A stretch of 64,000 bases of DNA from the NCBI GenBank assembly GCA_002163085.1, contig MAAJ01000006.1:466858-530857 (forward strand). The letters run 5' to 3'. The notes under the pieces are model-generated. The model saw only the letters and a list, made by a program, of their open reading frames with translations. It was not told the origin of the DNA and searched no databases. Shown piece by piece: positions 10,913-21,600 of the stretch (position 1 is its first letter; every line of letters starts with the position of its first letter). Origin of the DNA: Methylophaga sp. 42_25_T18 (GTDB taxonomy: Bacteria; Pseudomonadota; Gammaproteobacteria; Nitrosococcales; Methylophagaceae). The translations under genes and the position numbers were made by a program.

Positions 10913-11974
10913 TCAAGGTTGAGCCAAGGCCCAGCTTACATGTTCACGCACCAACTCAGATTCATCATTCATACGTTGAGTTAACGCCGTCATCACGACA
11001 GGTGTTTTTTCAGCATTGCCAAGTGCCACCGCGATATTACGCAACCAACATTCATAGCCTATGCGTCGAATTGGACTGCCTTCTAATCGTGTTAAAAATT
11101 CTTGTTCGGTCCACGCAAATAATTCGACTAATTGAGGGCTATCTAACCCCTGACGAGGTAAATAATCCGACTCGACGGTGACTTGGGAGAATTTATTCCA
11201 TGGACATATTAACTGGCAGTCATCACAGCCATAAATTCGATTGCCCATCATCGATCGAAACTCAACCGGAATACTCCCGCGTAACTCAATCGTTAGATAT
11301 GAAATGCAGCGCCTAGCATCCACTTGATATGGCGCAACGATGGCCTGCGTTGGACAAATATCGATACACGCAGTGCATGAACCACAATGATCGGAGATAG
11401 CGTCGCTCACGGGAAGGGGAATATCGGTATAGATTTCACCTAAAAAGAAATATGAGCCATGCTCTCGACTGAGTACATTGCTATGTTTACCGATCCAACC
11501 TAGCCCGGATTTTTGTGCCAATGCTTTTTCCATAACCGGTGCACTATCACAGAAAACTCGGTAACCTGTATCACCCACTTCGTTTTCAATCTTGGCTGCC
11601 AGCTTAGCTAGGCGCTTACGCATTAATTTATGATAATCACGCCCTAGGGCATAACGAGAAATAAAACCTTGTTGCCTATCATTAATGACGGTCCAAGCAT
11701 CCGTTGCGCCATCTGGCCAATAGTCCATGCGCACCGTAATCACACGTACAGTTCCTGGCACTAACTCTTCAGGCCGACTGCGCTTAGTGCCATGGCGTGC
11801 CATGTAATCCATGTCACCGTGAAATCCTGCTTTTAACCATGATGTTAATTGTGTCTCGGCCGCCGACAAATCGATATCACTCACGCCAAGCTGCTGAAAA
11901 CCCAATGATTGTGCCCATTGCTGTGCTTTATTTAGTAGTTCTTTCATCGTTAAAGCTGTATTTCGTTCCCCCAT
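10913..11974 (-). CDS. queG: Epoxyqueuosine reductase QueG
   Basis: QueG performs the last step of queuosine biosynthesis, reducing epoxyqueuosine in tRNA, and uses cobalamin and two [4Fe-4S] clusters. The ferredoxin-like cluster motif CGSCTACIDICPTQAI and the second motif CDDCQLICPWN are both present, and the 353-residue length is close to family members. A TATAAT on the minus strand at 11982-11987 lies only 8 nt upstream of the first ATG, so that ATG would be leaderless; the ATG at 11947 (MKELLNKAQQ) may be the true start. The gene is divergent from nnr, as in many gammaproteobacteria. Confidence 0.94.
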   Translation of the reverse strand: MGERNTALTMKELLNKAQQWAQSLGFQQLGVSDIDLSAAETQLTSWLKAGFHGDMDYMARHGTKRSRPEELVPGTVRVITVRMDYWPDGATDAWTVINDRQQGFISRYALGRDYHKLMRKRLAKLAAKIENEVGDTGYRVFCDSAPVMEKALAQKSGLGWIGKHSNVLSREHGSYFFLGEIYTDIPLPVSDAISDHCGSCTACIDICPTQAIVAPYQVDARRCISYLTIELRGSIPVEFRSMMGNRIYGCDDCQLICPWNKFSQVTVESDYLPRQGLDSPQLVELFAWTEQEFLTRLEGSPIRRIGYECWLRNIAVALGNAEKTPVVMTALTQRMNDESELVREHVSWALAQP

Positions 11975-12166
11975 CCAAGCTATTATAGGGGACTCAGACT
12001 TTATAAGTATTACTTATCCTTTGAATCAAAACATTTGAGTTTTATTGATAGGATGGATCGCCTACACTGCTAGCTCTTCAATAAAATCATCTATTTACTA
12101 GAAACTTAAGATTAGGCGCGTAAACATTTCGCACCACTTAAATAACTATGAATTGGAATAAATTCT

Positions 12167-13654
12167 ATGCTTAACCTACCCCACGATCTTTACACTGCTG
12201 AACAAACGCGTGAACTAGATCGCATCATCACTGAACAGCACAATATTGCTACGTCTAAATTGATGGCACGTGCTGGCGCAGCTGCACTTACTAATATAAA
12301 AAACCACTGGCCACAAGCAGAACGACTATTGATTGTGTGTGGCACAGGCAATAACGGTGGTGATGGTTTTGATTTGGCGCGACAAGCATTAGAAAAAGAT
12401 TATCGCGTTGTGGTCTATCAAGTGGGTGATGTCGCAAAGTTAAGCGTCGAAACCGCTGCTGCTCGGGATGCCTTACTTGCTACAGGCACGGAAGTTCATA
12501 CTTTTGAAGACACACTGCCTTCAACTGATGTCATTGTTGATGCCATGTTAGGCACCGGCATCAATCGTGAAGTAACAGGTCAATATAGGGCTGCTATCGA
12601 AGCGATCAATAGCGATAAACGTGCGCCAGTACTATCGCTAGACAGTCCGTCTGGTTTGCATGCTGATACAGGTAGCGCCTTAGGCATTGCAGTAAAAGCT
12701 AGCATGACTCTAAGTTTCATGGGCTTAAATAAAGGTTTATTCACTGGTGAAGGTCCTAATTACTGCGGCACAGTCTGTTTTGACTCCTTAAAGATTCCCT
12801 CTTCCGTTTACCGAGAATTAACGCCTATCGCACGACGGGTAAGTTTAGAAAATGATGCTTCCGGTTTAGCGCCTAGAGAACGTACCGGACATAAGGGTTT
12901 ATATGGTCACCTACTCATTATTGGTGGTGATCATGGCATGCCCGGTGCGGCACGTGTTGCTGCAGAAGCCGGTGCTCGTGTTGGTGCAGGTCTAATTAGC
13001 ATTGCGACACGTAGTACCCATGGCCCCTTATTGAACCTTTCAAGACCAGAATTAATGTGTCACGGCGTGGAACATGCAGATGATCTTGCCCCATTATTAC
13101 GGCCAGCCAATTCGCTAACCATCGGCCCTGGTTTAGGCCAAGGTGAATGGGGCGAGTCATTATTCCAAAAAGCCATCGAAACTAACCTACCCTTAGTGGT
13201 TGATGCCGACGCTTTAAACTTACTGAGTAAAAACCCACAACGTCACGACCAGTGGATTTTAACGCCTCATCCCGGTGAAGCAGCTCGATTGCTCGATTGT
13301 TCATCCGCAGAAGTTCAAGCTGATCGTTTTGCCGCAGTAAAAGAGCTACATAAGCGCTATGGTGGCATTATTGTATTAAAAGGCTCCGGTACTTTAATTT
13401 ATAACGGTGAAGCCCCAACAAGACTATCTACTTGGGGTAACCCTGGTATGGGTAGTGGCGGTATGGGTGATGTCCTTGCCGGTGTTATTGGCGGCTTATT
13501 AGCCCAACACTTCCCACTTATGGATGCTGCCTGTGTCGGTGTAACGTTACATGGCATGGCAGGTAACAAGGCTGCAGCGCAAGATGGGGAGCGTGGTATG
13601 TTGGCTATGGACTTGATGCCACACTTACGCCATTTATCTAATTTAATTTACTAA
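12167..13654 (+). CDS. nnr: Bifunctional NAD(P)H-hydrate epimerase / ADP-dependent dehydratase
   Basis: Nnr repairs hydrated NAD(P)H in the cytoplasm. The N-terminal YjeF_N epimerase domain (about 1-215) shows GTGNNGGDGFDLARQ at about 59-73 and DAMLGTG. The C-terminal ribokinase-like dehydratase domain (about 230-495) shows the LTPHPGE, GS-GTLI and WGNPGMGSGGMGDVLAG motifs. The 495-residue length is that of the fused bacterial enzyme. It heads the conserved nnr-tsaE-amiC-mutL run, and tsaE starts 11 nt after its stop. The gap to divergent queG is about 190 nt and should hold both promoters. Confidence 0.96.
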   Translation: MLNLPHDLYTAEQTRELDRIITEQHNIATSKLMARAGAAALTNIKNHWPQAERLLIVCGTGNNGGDGFDLARQALEKDYRVVVYQVGDVAKLSVETAAARDALLATGTEVHTFEDTLPSTDVIVDAMLGTGINREVTGQYRAAIEAINSDKRAPVLSLDSPSGLHADTGSALGIAVKASMTLSFMGLNKGLFTGEGPNYCGTVCFDSLKIPSSVYRELTPIARRVSLENDASGLAPRERTGHKGLYGHLLIIGGDHGMPGAARVAAEAGARVGAGLISIATRSTHGPLLNLSRPELMCHGVEHADDLAPLLRPANSLTIGPGLGQGEWGESLFQKAIETNLPLVVDADALNLLSKNPQRHDQWILTPHPGEAARLLDCSSAEVQADRFAAVKELHKRYGGIIVLKGSGTLIYNGEAPTRLSTWGNPGMGSGGMGDVLAGVIGGLLAQHFPLMDAACVGVTLHGMAGNKAAAQDGERGMLAMDLMPHLRHLSNLIY

Positions 13655-13665
13655 TCAATCCTGTT

Positions 13666-14121
13666 TTGGAACTGTTTTTAGCTGACGAACTTGCTACTTT
13701 AGAGCTGGGCAAACAACTTGCCCAGCTTGCTCCAGCAACGCAATTCACCATCTTTTTAGAAGGTGAACTTGGCGCAGGGAAAACAACTTTCAGCCGCGGG
13801 CTATTACAAGCATTGGGCCATAAGGGCAATGTAAAAAGTCCCACCTACACCTTAGTCGAACGTTATGACTTAGCAACGCGCACAGTCTTTCATTTTGATC
13901 TCTATCGTGTTGTTGATCCTGAAGAGTTAGACTATCTAGGCCTTGATGATTACTTTAGCAATGACGCTTTATGTTTAATCGAATGGGCAACACTCGGTAG
14001 TGAACACTTACCAACTCCTGACCTTGTTCTTGAAATAACATACCAAAATCATGCTCGCGTGGCTAAATTCAAGGCACATTCAACGCTAGGTGAAAAAGTC
14101 TACGAACAACTTCACAAATAA
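13666..14121 (+). CDS. tsaE: tRNA threonylcarbamoyladenosine biosynthesis ATPase TsaE
   Basis: TsaE is the small ATPase that recycles the TsaBD complex during t6A37 tRNA modification. It has 151 residues, with the Walker A motif GELGAGKTT at about residues 33-41 and the family segment SPTYTLVERYD followed by FHFDLYR. The best start is TTG at 13666; no ATG or GTG is available upstream in frame before the nnr stop, and the second ATG options would delete conserved sequence. The 11-nt gap to nnr suggests cotranslation. Confidence 0.93.
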   Translation: MELFLADELATLELGKQLAQLAPATQFTIFLEGELGAGKTTFSRGLLQALGHKGNVKSPTYTLVERYDLATRTVFHFDLYRVVDPEELDYLGLDDYFSNDALCLIEWATLGSEHLPTPDLVLEITYQNHARVAKFKAHSTLGEKVYEQLHK

Positions 14122-14219
14122 TTCAACTATCAACGCTATCTCCTTTAATTAAAAAGAAAACTTGATTTTTATTTACAAGAATCTCACAATTAACGAAGTG
14201 TAATTTTTGGAAGATGCTC

Positions 14220-15608
14220 ATGCTCCGTACTCTACTGAGCCTATTGTTATTATTAATCGCTCCTAACCTGTGGTCAGCTACCGTTGAAAACGTACGTTTG
14301 TCTACGTCAGAACAAGGTACTCGCTTAGTTTTTGATCTCGATAGCAAAGTGCAATACAGCACCTTTACATTAGCTAATCCCGATCGGCTCGTTGTCGATC
14401 TTAAATACTCAAAACAAAACAAAACATTAGTTATACCAAAATTAGCCGACACGCCAATACGGGCTATTCGACATGCAATGTGGGATAAAAACACCCTACG
14501 CCTAGTACTTGATCTTAAACACACTGTTAAGTTTGAAAGCCAAACCCTCAGCCCCAATAAAACCTACCCACACCGGCTTGTGCTCGATCTATTCCATGCT
14601 AACAAACAAAAAGTCACGGCCAAATCTACCAAGGTTGCTGCAGAAAAAGCACCTATTCCTAAACCAGTAGTCACCAAACCTATCCCCCCCAAATTATCAA
14701 CAACACAACCGGTGGAAGACAAAACACCACAAGCAAGGGTTGTAAAAACCTCGGTGCCACAAATTAGACGCGATATTGTCATTGCGATTGATGCGGGTCA
14801 TGGTGGTCAAGACTCGGGTGCATTAGGCAAGCGCGGAACTAAAGAGAAAGATGTTGTGCTCGCCATAGCTAAACGCCTCGGTACACTGGTTAATAAAGAG
14901 CCTGGCATGAAGGCCTATTTAACTCGTGATAAAGATGTCTTTATCACGCTGCGTCAACGTATCAATCGTGCACACAAAAGCGGTGCCGATATGTTTATCT
15001 CTATTCACGCAGATGCATTTCATAATCCGCGAGCTCGAGGGGCTTCGGTCTATGTATTATCTGATCGTGGCGCGAGTAGTGAAGCAGCACAGTTACTTGC
15101 TGATAAAGAAAATGCAGCCGATTTGGCCGGCGGTATCAGCCTCGAAGATAAAGATGATTTGCTGGCTTCCGTATTATTAGACTTATCACAAACGGCTAGC
15201 CTCGAAGGCAGTTTAGAAGTCGCCGACACGGTGCTTGCCGGCCTTAAACGTGTCGGTCACGTGCATAAAAAACATGTTGAGTCTGCGGCATTTGTAGTGC
15301 TTAAATCACCCGATATTCCATCAGTATTAGTTGAGACTGCCTTTATTTCCAACCCCGATGAAGAACGCAAATTAAGAAGCTCAAGTCACCAAAATAAATT
15401 GGCACGAGCCATGATGACCGGAATACGTAACTACTTCCAACGCAACCCACTACCTAATAGTAATCTGCCACAGCAGCATATTGTCAGTCGTGGTGACACA
15501 CTCAGCACAATTGCTCAACGCTACCAAGTATCACTAGTCCAGCTCAAAACAAATAATCAATTGCAAACCAGCAAGCTCAGAGTCGGCGATGTATTAATGA
15601 TTCCTTAG
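14220..15608 (+). CDS. amiC: N-acetylmuramoyl-L-alanine amidase, AmiB/AmiC type with LysM
   Basis: This periplasmic septal peptidoglycan amidase has four parts in order: a signal peptide (residues 1-~20, ending near LWSA), an AMIN targeting domain (about 22-125), a Pro/Lys/Thr-rich linker, and an Amidase_3 zinc catalytic domain (about 180-400). The catalytic domain shows IDAGHGGQDSGA, SIHADAFHNP and VLVETAFISNP motifs. A final LysM module (HIVSRGDTLSTIAQRYQV) follows. The TTGGAAG sequence at 14207-14213 places the start at ATG 14220 rather than ATG 14214. Activation by an EnvC- or NlpD-like factor is expected from the family. Confidence 0.94.
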   Translation: MLRTLLSLLLLLIAPNLWSATVENVRLSTSEQGTRLVFDLDSKVQYSTFTLANPDRLVVDLKYSKQNKTLVIPKLADTPIRAIRHAMWDKNTLRLVLDLKHTVKFESQTLSPNKTYPHRLVLDLFHANKQKVTAKSTKVAAEKAPIPKPVVTKPIPPKLSTTQPVEDKTPQARVVKTSVPQIRRDIVIAIDAGHGGQDSGALGKRGTKEKDVVLAIAKRLGTLVNKEPGMKAYLTRDKDVFITLRQRINRAHKSGADMFISIHADAFHNPRARGASVYVLSDRGASSEAAQLLADKENAADLAGGISLEDKDDLLASVLLDLSQTASLEGSLEVADTVLAGLKRVGHVHKKHVESAAFVVLKSPDIPSVLVETAFISNPDEERKLRSSSHQNKLARAMMTGIRNYFQRNPLPNSNLPQQHIVSRGDTLSTIAQRYQVSLVQLKTNNQLQTSKLRVGDVLMIP

Positions 15609-15735
15609 CGACAAACCTGTCTGGAACAATGCTCGTGCCGTGGTGCAAAGCGACACTAGCTCAAAGGGGGCCCCTTAAGGATAAGCTTTGTAATTTTAAT
15701 CCTTACGCTATTGATGCTTACTGTAAACTTCCCAC

Positions 15736-17388
15736 ATGACCGCAAGTACCCGTATCCATCCCCTACCTCTACACCTTGCTAACCAGATCGCTGCTGGTGA
15801 AGTGATTGAGCGCCCCGCATCGGTTGTTAAAGAGTTAGTAGAAAACAGTATTGATGCAGGCGCTAAGCAAATTGATATTGATATTGATGGTGCGGGTAGC
15901 AAGCTCATTCGTGTCCGGGATGATGGCAACGGAATTCATGCTGACGATCTGCCGCTTGCACTCAGTCGACATGCCACCAGCAAGTTACATTCCAGCGAAC
16001 AACTCAGTTATATCGATAGTTTAGGTTTCCGCGGTGAAGCCTTACCCAGTATTTCATCGGTGTCACAACTCACCTTAACATCACGCCAAGCAGACAATGA
16101 CTGCGGCTGGCAACTGGTGGGGCAAAGCGAAGATATCATCCCCGCAGCTCACCCCTTAGGTACCACCATTGAAGTTCGCGATTTGTTTTTCAATCTACCG
16201 GCTAGGCGTCGCTTTCTGCGCAGTAACAAAACTGAACAGAATCATATATTAACAACCTTGTATCGCTTAGCACTCAGTCGTTTTGATATTGGTTTTAGCT
16301 GCCAAATTTCTGCAACTAATCGGCTTAAACTACCTAGCAGCACCAACACTGCTGGTCATCAACAACGTATCGCTAAAATTTGCGGCCAATCATTTATCAA
16401 ACATGCTTTGTATCTTGAGCAAACCTTTGATGAAATTAGCTTGTCGGGATGGTTGGTAAAGCCGAGTGCACACCGTCCTCAAACCGATATCCAATATTTC
16501 TTTATTAATGGTCGAGTAATTCGAGATCGAGTGATTAACCACGCCGTACGCCAAGCCTACGCAGATCAAATTCCTGCCGGCCGTCATGCAGCATATGTTT
16601 TATATCTAACCCTGCCATTAGATAGGGTTGATGTAAATGTTCATCCGACAAAACATGAAGTTCGCTTTCGCGATGCCCGTTTGATTCACGGCCTGATTAC
16701 CGCGGCTATAAACGACGCCTTATCACCAGAAAATGACATCAACAACGTTGGTGAGCAAATTGAGCTAACCAATACAAAAATTTCTGAACCGTCTGAGTCC
16801 TACCAATTAGACAAGTCGGTGCGAAAAGTTGCCAAACCGCATTCGCAATCAGCAACACTGGCGATTGAGCCATCGAATACACTGTTTCACCAACGCTACT
16901 TGATTGTTCATCTTAATCATCAGCCGGTATTAGTCGATTTACAACGAGCCGATCAACAGCTACGCCAACAAACATTAATGGATGCTATAAAAACAGGGAC
17001 ACTTAAATCTCGCCCTATTCTTGTACCCATTACCGTGCCAACAAAAAAAGAATTCATTAGCTTATCTGAACAACACGCGGTGGTATTAAACCGTTTAGGC
17101 ATGGAATTTATTGCTCAGCCTGAAGGCTTAATGGTCAAGCACATTCCAAGTTTGCTCTCGCAAGTTAATCTTCAACAGTTCGTTCAGGCTATCGTCACCG
17201 CCTTAGCTGAACAGAAAACCAGCTTTGAGCAACTCAGTCAGGTTTTACAGCAGCAATTACCTCTTGCCGCAATAACATCGCTAGAGCAAGCTAATCAACT
17301 GTTACAACAGTTAGGAGAACAGCTCTACGATGAGCTTTGGACTAGGCCACTTGATCAACAAACACTAAGTAGCTTATTCTCCGGTTAA
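15736..17388 (+). CDS. mutL: DNA mismatch repair protein MutL
   Basis: MutL is the GHKL ATPase that links MutS mismatch recognition to MutH and UvrD. The N-terminal ATPase motifs ELVENSIDAGA, DDGNGI and GFRGEALPSI are all present, followed by a linker at about 330-370 and a C-terminal dimerisation domain. The DQHA(X)2E(X)4E metal-binding endonuclease motif is not seen, consistent with a MutH-dependent system; mutH is present at 37.2-37.9 kb. The usual next genes miaA and hfq are absent here. The start is ATG 15736. Confidence 0.97.
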   Translation: MTASTRIHPLPLHLANQIAAGEVIERPASVVKELVENSIDAGAKQIDIDIDGAGSKLIRVRDDGNGIHADDLPLALSRHATSKLHSSEQLSYIDSLGFRGEALPSISSVSQLTLTSRQADNDCGWQLVGQSEDIIPAAHPLGTTIEVRDLFFNLPARRRFLRSNKTEQNHILTTLYRLALSRFDIGFSCQISATNRLKLPSSTNTAGHQQRIAKICGQSFIKHALYLEQTFDEISLSGWLVKPSAHRPQTDIQYFFINGRVIRDRVINHAVRQAYADQIPAGRHAAYVLYLTLPLDRVDVNVHPTKHEVRFRDARLIHGLITAAINDALSPENDINNVGEQIELTNTKISEPSESYQLDKSVRKVAKPHSQSATLAIEPSNTLFHQRYLIVHLNHQPVLVDLQRADQQLRQQTLMDAIKTGTLKSRPILVPITVPTKKEFISLSEQHAVVLNRLGMEFIAQPEGLMVKHIPSLLSQVNLQQFVQAIVTALAEQKTSFEQLSQVLQQQLPLAAITSLEQANQLLQQLGEQLYDELWTRPLDQQTLSSLFSG

Positions 17389-17414
17389 GCCTTTTAACTA
17401 CCCAGTAACTAATT

Positions 17415-18536
17415 ATGGTCAAACTATCAGCAGCTAAACCCTCTCTTGTGCCGGCCATTATGGCTTTAGTGATTTTGGTTTTATTTGGTTATTTGTTATT
17501 TACCGATTCACAGCCCTCGCGTACGGAACACACACTCAACCCGCCGATCGAAATCATTGATCCACAGCCTCCGTTGACGATAATTGAGTCTGTAGCACCT
17601 GCACCGACCAGTGAAGAAGTGACCGAACAAGAAGCCGAAGCATTTGTTGAGGCGCTAGCAACACCACAAACTCAAACAGCAATAATGGTTACCGAAGATA
17701 AAGATCAGTTTGTCCGGCATGATGGCATTATTTCATTGCCTAAGCTGGAAAATAGAAACACCACCATCGCTGAATTGCTCGCCGATGAACGTTTAACCGC
17801 TGACACTGATCTCACTCTTAGCTACATCGCTAAAGAAAAAATCCCCACCACATTGGCTGAGCTGGCCAAGACGATTGAAGACCACACGGTAGCCATCACC
17901 ATTATTACAGCGGATGGTTCCCAGCTCACCGCGCCACTTGCCGACTTGCTCAATCAAGGAAACGTCGATGCCTCAGCAGCAATCAGCTATATCAAAGAAA
18001 CTAAAATATCTACGCAGCTAACCATTGCCGAATTAGCTCAGTCAGGCATTGCACTCGATCAACCACTGCTTGCAACCATTAACCATGGCTCGATGGAAAT
18101 TGCTGTCAAAGACATCATTCAATCAGGTGACATTCCTGATAACGCCTTATTTTATTTACACAGAGTTAGTGCACGAGACATCCAAGGTTTATGGGGCATA
18201 ATTCAAGCTGGTTTAATTGATAAATTTAGAGAAGGCCTACATATTGAGGGCATCAGCCGTAACAAAGACCTGATGCAGGTAACCATTCCTGCAGATGCCG
18301 ATGAACAGTTAACCTCAGGCCTAAGCTCATTTCTGGGCATAGTGCTCAATAATAAGGTCACATCCAGTTATATCTATAATTTCAGCACCCAAACCATGGG
18401 CCGCGATCCCAATATTATTCAGCCGGGTCAACAGCTCATCCTCATCCACTTTGCAGCGAATGAACTTAAACAGGTGTACCAATTTTTCTCTGCTAAACGT
18501 AATCAAGGCATAGAGACTTTTGCTGTAACTGATTAA
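17415..18536 (+). CDS. Membrane-anchored periplasmic protein with internal helical repeats
   Basis: I do not recognise this family by name. The 373-residue protein has a single N-terminal membrane anchor (about 11-29) and a Pro/Glu-rich linker to about 105. A region from about 112 to 250 follows, built of degenerate 25-28-residue repeats with pattern (T/I)-x-(A)-(E/D)-L-(L/A)...(L/V)xxDxxLxxYI, clear at 116-143, 171-198, 202-226 and 227-250. The C-terminal ~100 residues end with IIQPGQQLILIHF, resembling the tail of a LysM-like module. It starts 26 nt after mutL and is probably in the same transcript. A cell-wall role is inferred only from the anchor and C-terminus. Confidence 0.7.
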   Translation: MVKLSAAKPSLVPAIMALVILVLFGYLLFTDSQPSRTEHTLNPPIEIIDPQPPLTIIESVAPAPTSEEVTEQEAEAFVEALATPQTQTAIMVTEDKDQFVRHDGIISLPKLENRNTTIAELLADERLTADTDLTLSYIAKEKIPTTLAELAKTIEDHTVAITIITADGSQLTAPLADLLNQGNVDASAAISYIKETKISTQLTIAELAQSGIALDQPLLATINHGSMEIAVKDIIQSGDIPDNALFYLHRVSARDIQGLWGIIQAGLIDKFREGLHIEGISRNKDLMQVTIPADADEQLTSGLSSFLGIVLNNKVTSSYIYNFSTQTMGRDPNIIQPGQQLILIHFAANELKQVYQFFSAKRNQGIETFAVTD

Positions 18537-18541
18537 TCCTA

Positions 18542-18613
18542 GTGCTGGATTTAATCTTGCTCGGTTTGGTACTGCTTATTATCGCAATCGCCTTCCTAGT
18601 TCCATTAGATTAA
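18542..18613 (+). CDS. Possible 23-residue single-membrane-segment peptide
   Basis: A GTG-initiated frame, starting 5 nt after the preceding stop, encodes 23 residues. About 17 consecutive residues are hydrophobic (Leu, Ile, Val, Ala, Phe, Gly), flanked by Asp near each end (D3 and D23). It would form one transmembrane helix. No convincing ribosome binding site precedes the GTG, so translation would have to be coupled to the gene before it. It may equally be a chance frame. Confidence 0.25.
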   Translation: MLDLILLGLVLLIIAIAFLVPLD

Positions 18614-18624
18614 GTTTCTTTGAA

Positions 18625-21600
18625 CTAGTCAGGCTTATTAAAGCGGCCATAACGCAACATAATGCTTGGCAATACCACCAAATTTAAAACGGTTGATGAA
18701 ATCAAACCACCGATAATAATGCTTGCCATCGGCCCCATGATTTCACGACCCGGGCTATCGGAATTGAGCGCTATCGGCAACATCGCCAACGCCGTCACTA
18801 AGGCGGTAATTAAAATGGACGGTAATCGCTCTTGTGCACCACGAATCGCAGTGGCTGCATTCCAGTCTTCACCTTCATCTACCACCAAGTGTTGATAATG
18901 TGAGACCAACATAATGGCATTACGTAATGTGATGCCAAATAAAGTCACAAAGCCAACTAAGGAACCGATAGATAACACGCCCCCCGTTAACAATACGGCG
19001 ACCACACCACCCACTAAGGAAAATGGTAGGTTAATTAATACTAACAACATATTACGCAAGCTCTGCAGCGCCATATAAAGCAAGAGCAATACCGCGATGC
19101 CAGCCAAGGTTGAATGCACAATTAAGTCTTCTCGAGATTGTGCTTGTGCTACCGCAGCGCCCGTAAATTCAGGATAAATATCTGCCGGAAAATCGACTTC
19201 CGCATGCACACGTTGTTTGAGTTCGGCAAAAAATGAGCTGAGATCTCGACCAGTGACATTACAGGTCACCGTCTGCAGACGCTGTGCCCCAGCGTGCAAA
19301 ATCATATATCGGCCTGATACCTGCTGCACCGTAGCCACATCTTGCAGGCGCAACATCACCCCATCAGGTGTTTTGATTGGCAAATTATTAACATCTTGTG
19401 GTTGTTGACGCTGCTCAGCGGGCAAGACCACCACCACATCAAAGACCTGATTACCTTCATATACCTGACCTACAACCGCGCCTTCAAAGCCTGTTCTCAC
19501 CGTTTGCATCACATCAACCGGTTTTAAGCCCCAGTAAGCCAGCTTATCTAAGTTCAACCGTACTTCTAATTGCGGTTCACCGGGTGGGGCGCGTAATTGA
19601 ATATCCGCCGCCCCATTAATATCTCTCATCACGGCGGCAATTTGTTGTGCTTTCTGATCTAATTCATCCAGATTTTTGCCATAAATATTAACGACCACGG
19701 GCGAGGTGTAACCGGAAATTGTTTCATCTATGCGTTCGGTTAAAAAGGTATTTACTTCCGAGTTTATCCCCGGAAAGCTGGCTAATACTTCACGTATCTC
19801 ATCCAATACCTCTTGCTGCTCAGCCCCCTCTAGCTGCACTAAATCAATTTCATACTCACTATAGTGAGTACCAAAGGTATCGGCACCACGCTCTGCTCGA
19901 CCTGCCCACTGTGAAGTCGACCGTACACCAGGAATTTCAGCGATGCGCTTCTCCAACTGGCCACCTATGCGCAACGACTCTTCAATTGAGGTGCCCGGCA
20001 CGCTGGCTGTATGAATAATGTAGTGGCCCTCACGTAATTCAGGTAAAAATCCACTGCCCAATAAAGGCAAAATCGCAAGCCCCGCCAGACAGAAAGACAG
20101 CACTCCGACTAAGATCAATTTCGGAAAACGACTAACGCTGTCCAATAAAAAGCCATAAATGGGGTTTAACATCCTCACTAACGGTGGTTCTTTTGAGCTC
20201 AAATCACCCCATCGTGTTAGCAAGATATGACATAAAGCCGGCGTCACGGTCAGCGCGACCGCCAAGGAAGCAAAAATCGCCAATATATAAGCCATGCCTA
20301 ATGGTTCAAACATGCGACCCGCTACACCGCTTAATGTAAGTAAAGGTACAAAGACCAGCATCACAATAAAGCTGGCATAGACAACCGAGCTACGCACTTC
20401 CATTGAGGCTTCGAATACCACTTCCATCGTCGATTTCGGCACGGCAAGGTGAGTATTCTCTCGCAGGCGACGGAATATATTCTCGGTATCGATGATGGCA
20501 TCATCAACCACCTCACCTAAGGCGATGGCCAAACCACCCAGCACCATAATGTTGATATTGACGCCCATTTCCAGCAATACAATCAAGGCGGCAAATAACG
20601 ATAGGGGGATCGCCGTCATGGAAATAATGGCAGTACGCAAATTAAATAAAAACAAAAATAACACCAGCATCACCAAACTACCGCCCACCATCAAATGGTC
20701 ACGGATATTGCTCAACGAGTGTTCGATGTAATTGGCCGGACGAAACAGATCATCATGCAAGGTAATGCCATCCGCTTCAAAGCCCTCTTTGAATTCTTCT
20801 AAGGCCGCCTCAATGCCTTGGGTGACCGCCAACGTATTAGCCTTATATTGGCCAATCACCATCAACACCACACCTGGTTTAGCGCCTATTGCCGCACCAC
20901 CTATCATTGGTGCTGGCGCCGCAATAACGGTAGCCACGTCGCCTAAATATAAAGTGGCATTATGCGTTTTTCGTAATACTACTTTGGCCAGTTCTTCAGC
21001 AGTGGCCGGTTGCCCCGTTACTTGCAAGACCATGCGCTGGTTTTTATTCTCAATAAAGCCACTACCCACTAGGCCGGTTGCCTGCTCAGCAGCTTGAGTG
21101 ACCTCATCTACAGAAATACCGTAACGTACCAATTTATCGGTATCGATTTGAATCTGTAATTGTTTCTCGTGACCGCCGAAAACATTAATATCGGCCACCC
21201 CTTCAACACTCAATAACCGTGGCGACAAGGTCCAATCAATCAAGGCACGTAAGGTCATTAAATCATGCTGATCAGAGCTCAAACCAATGGTCATAATCGT
21301 GCCAGAAGACGATTCCAGTGGCACCATTAATGGTGGCCCTATATTTCCTGGTAAGGCTTTATCTAAGCCCAACAATCGTTCTGATACCAACTGCCTATCA
21401 AGGTAAATATCAGTACTGTCATAGAACGTTAAAATAACCACCGATAGACTGGGGATAGATTGAGAACGGATGGATTCTGTGCCCACTAAACCACCTAAGG
21501 CATTCTCCAATGGCTGGGTCACCAAGATTTCAACCTGCTCCGCTGTCAGTCCTTGCGCCTCGGTTTGGATGATTACTTGTTTGGGGGCAAACTCAGGGAA

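Noticed and set aside
14123..14557. 144-residue frame on the minus strand opposite amiC
   Set aside because: It covers the signal peptide and AMIN domain of amiC, has no domain features and is most simply a shadow frame.
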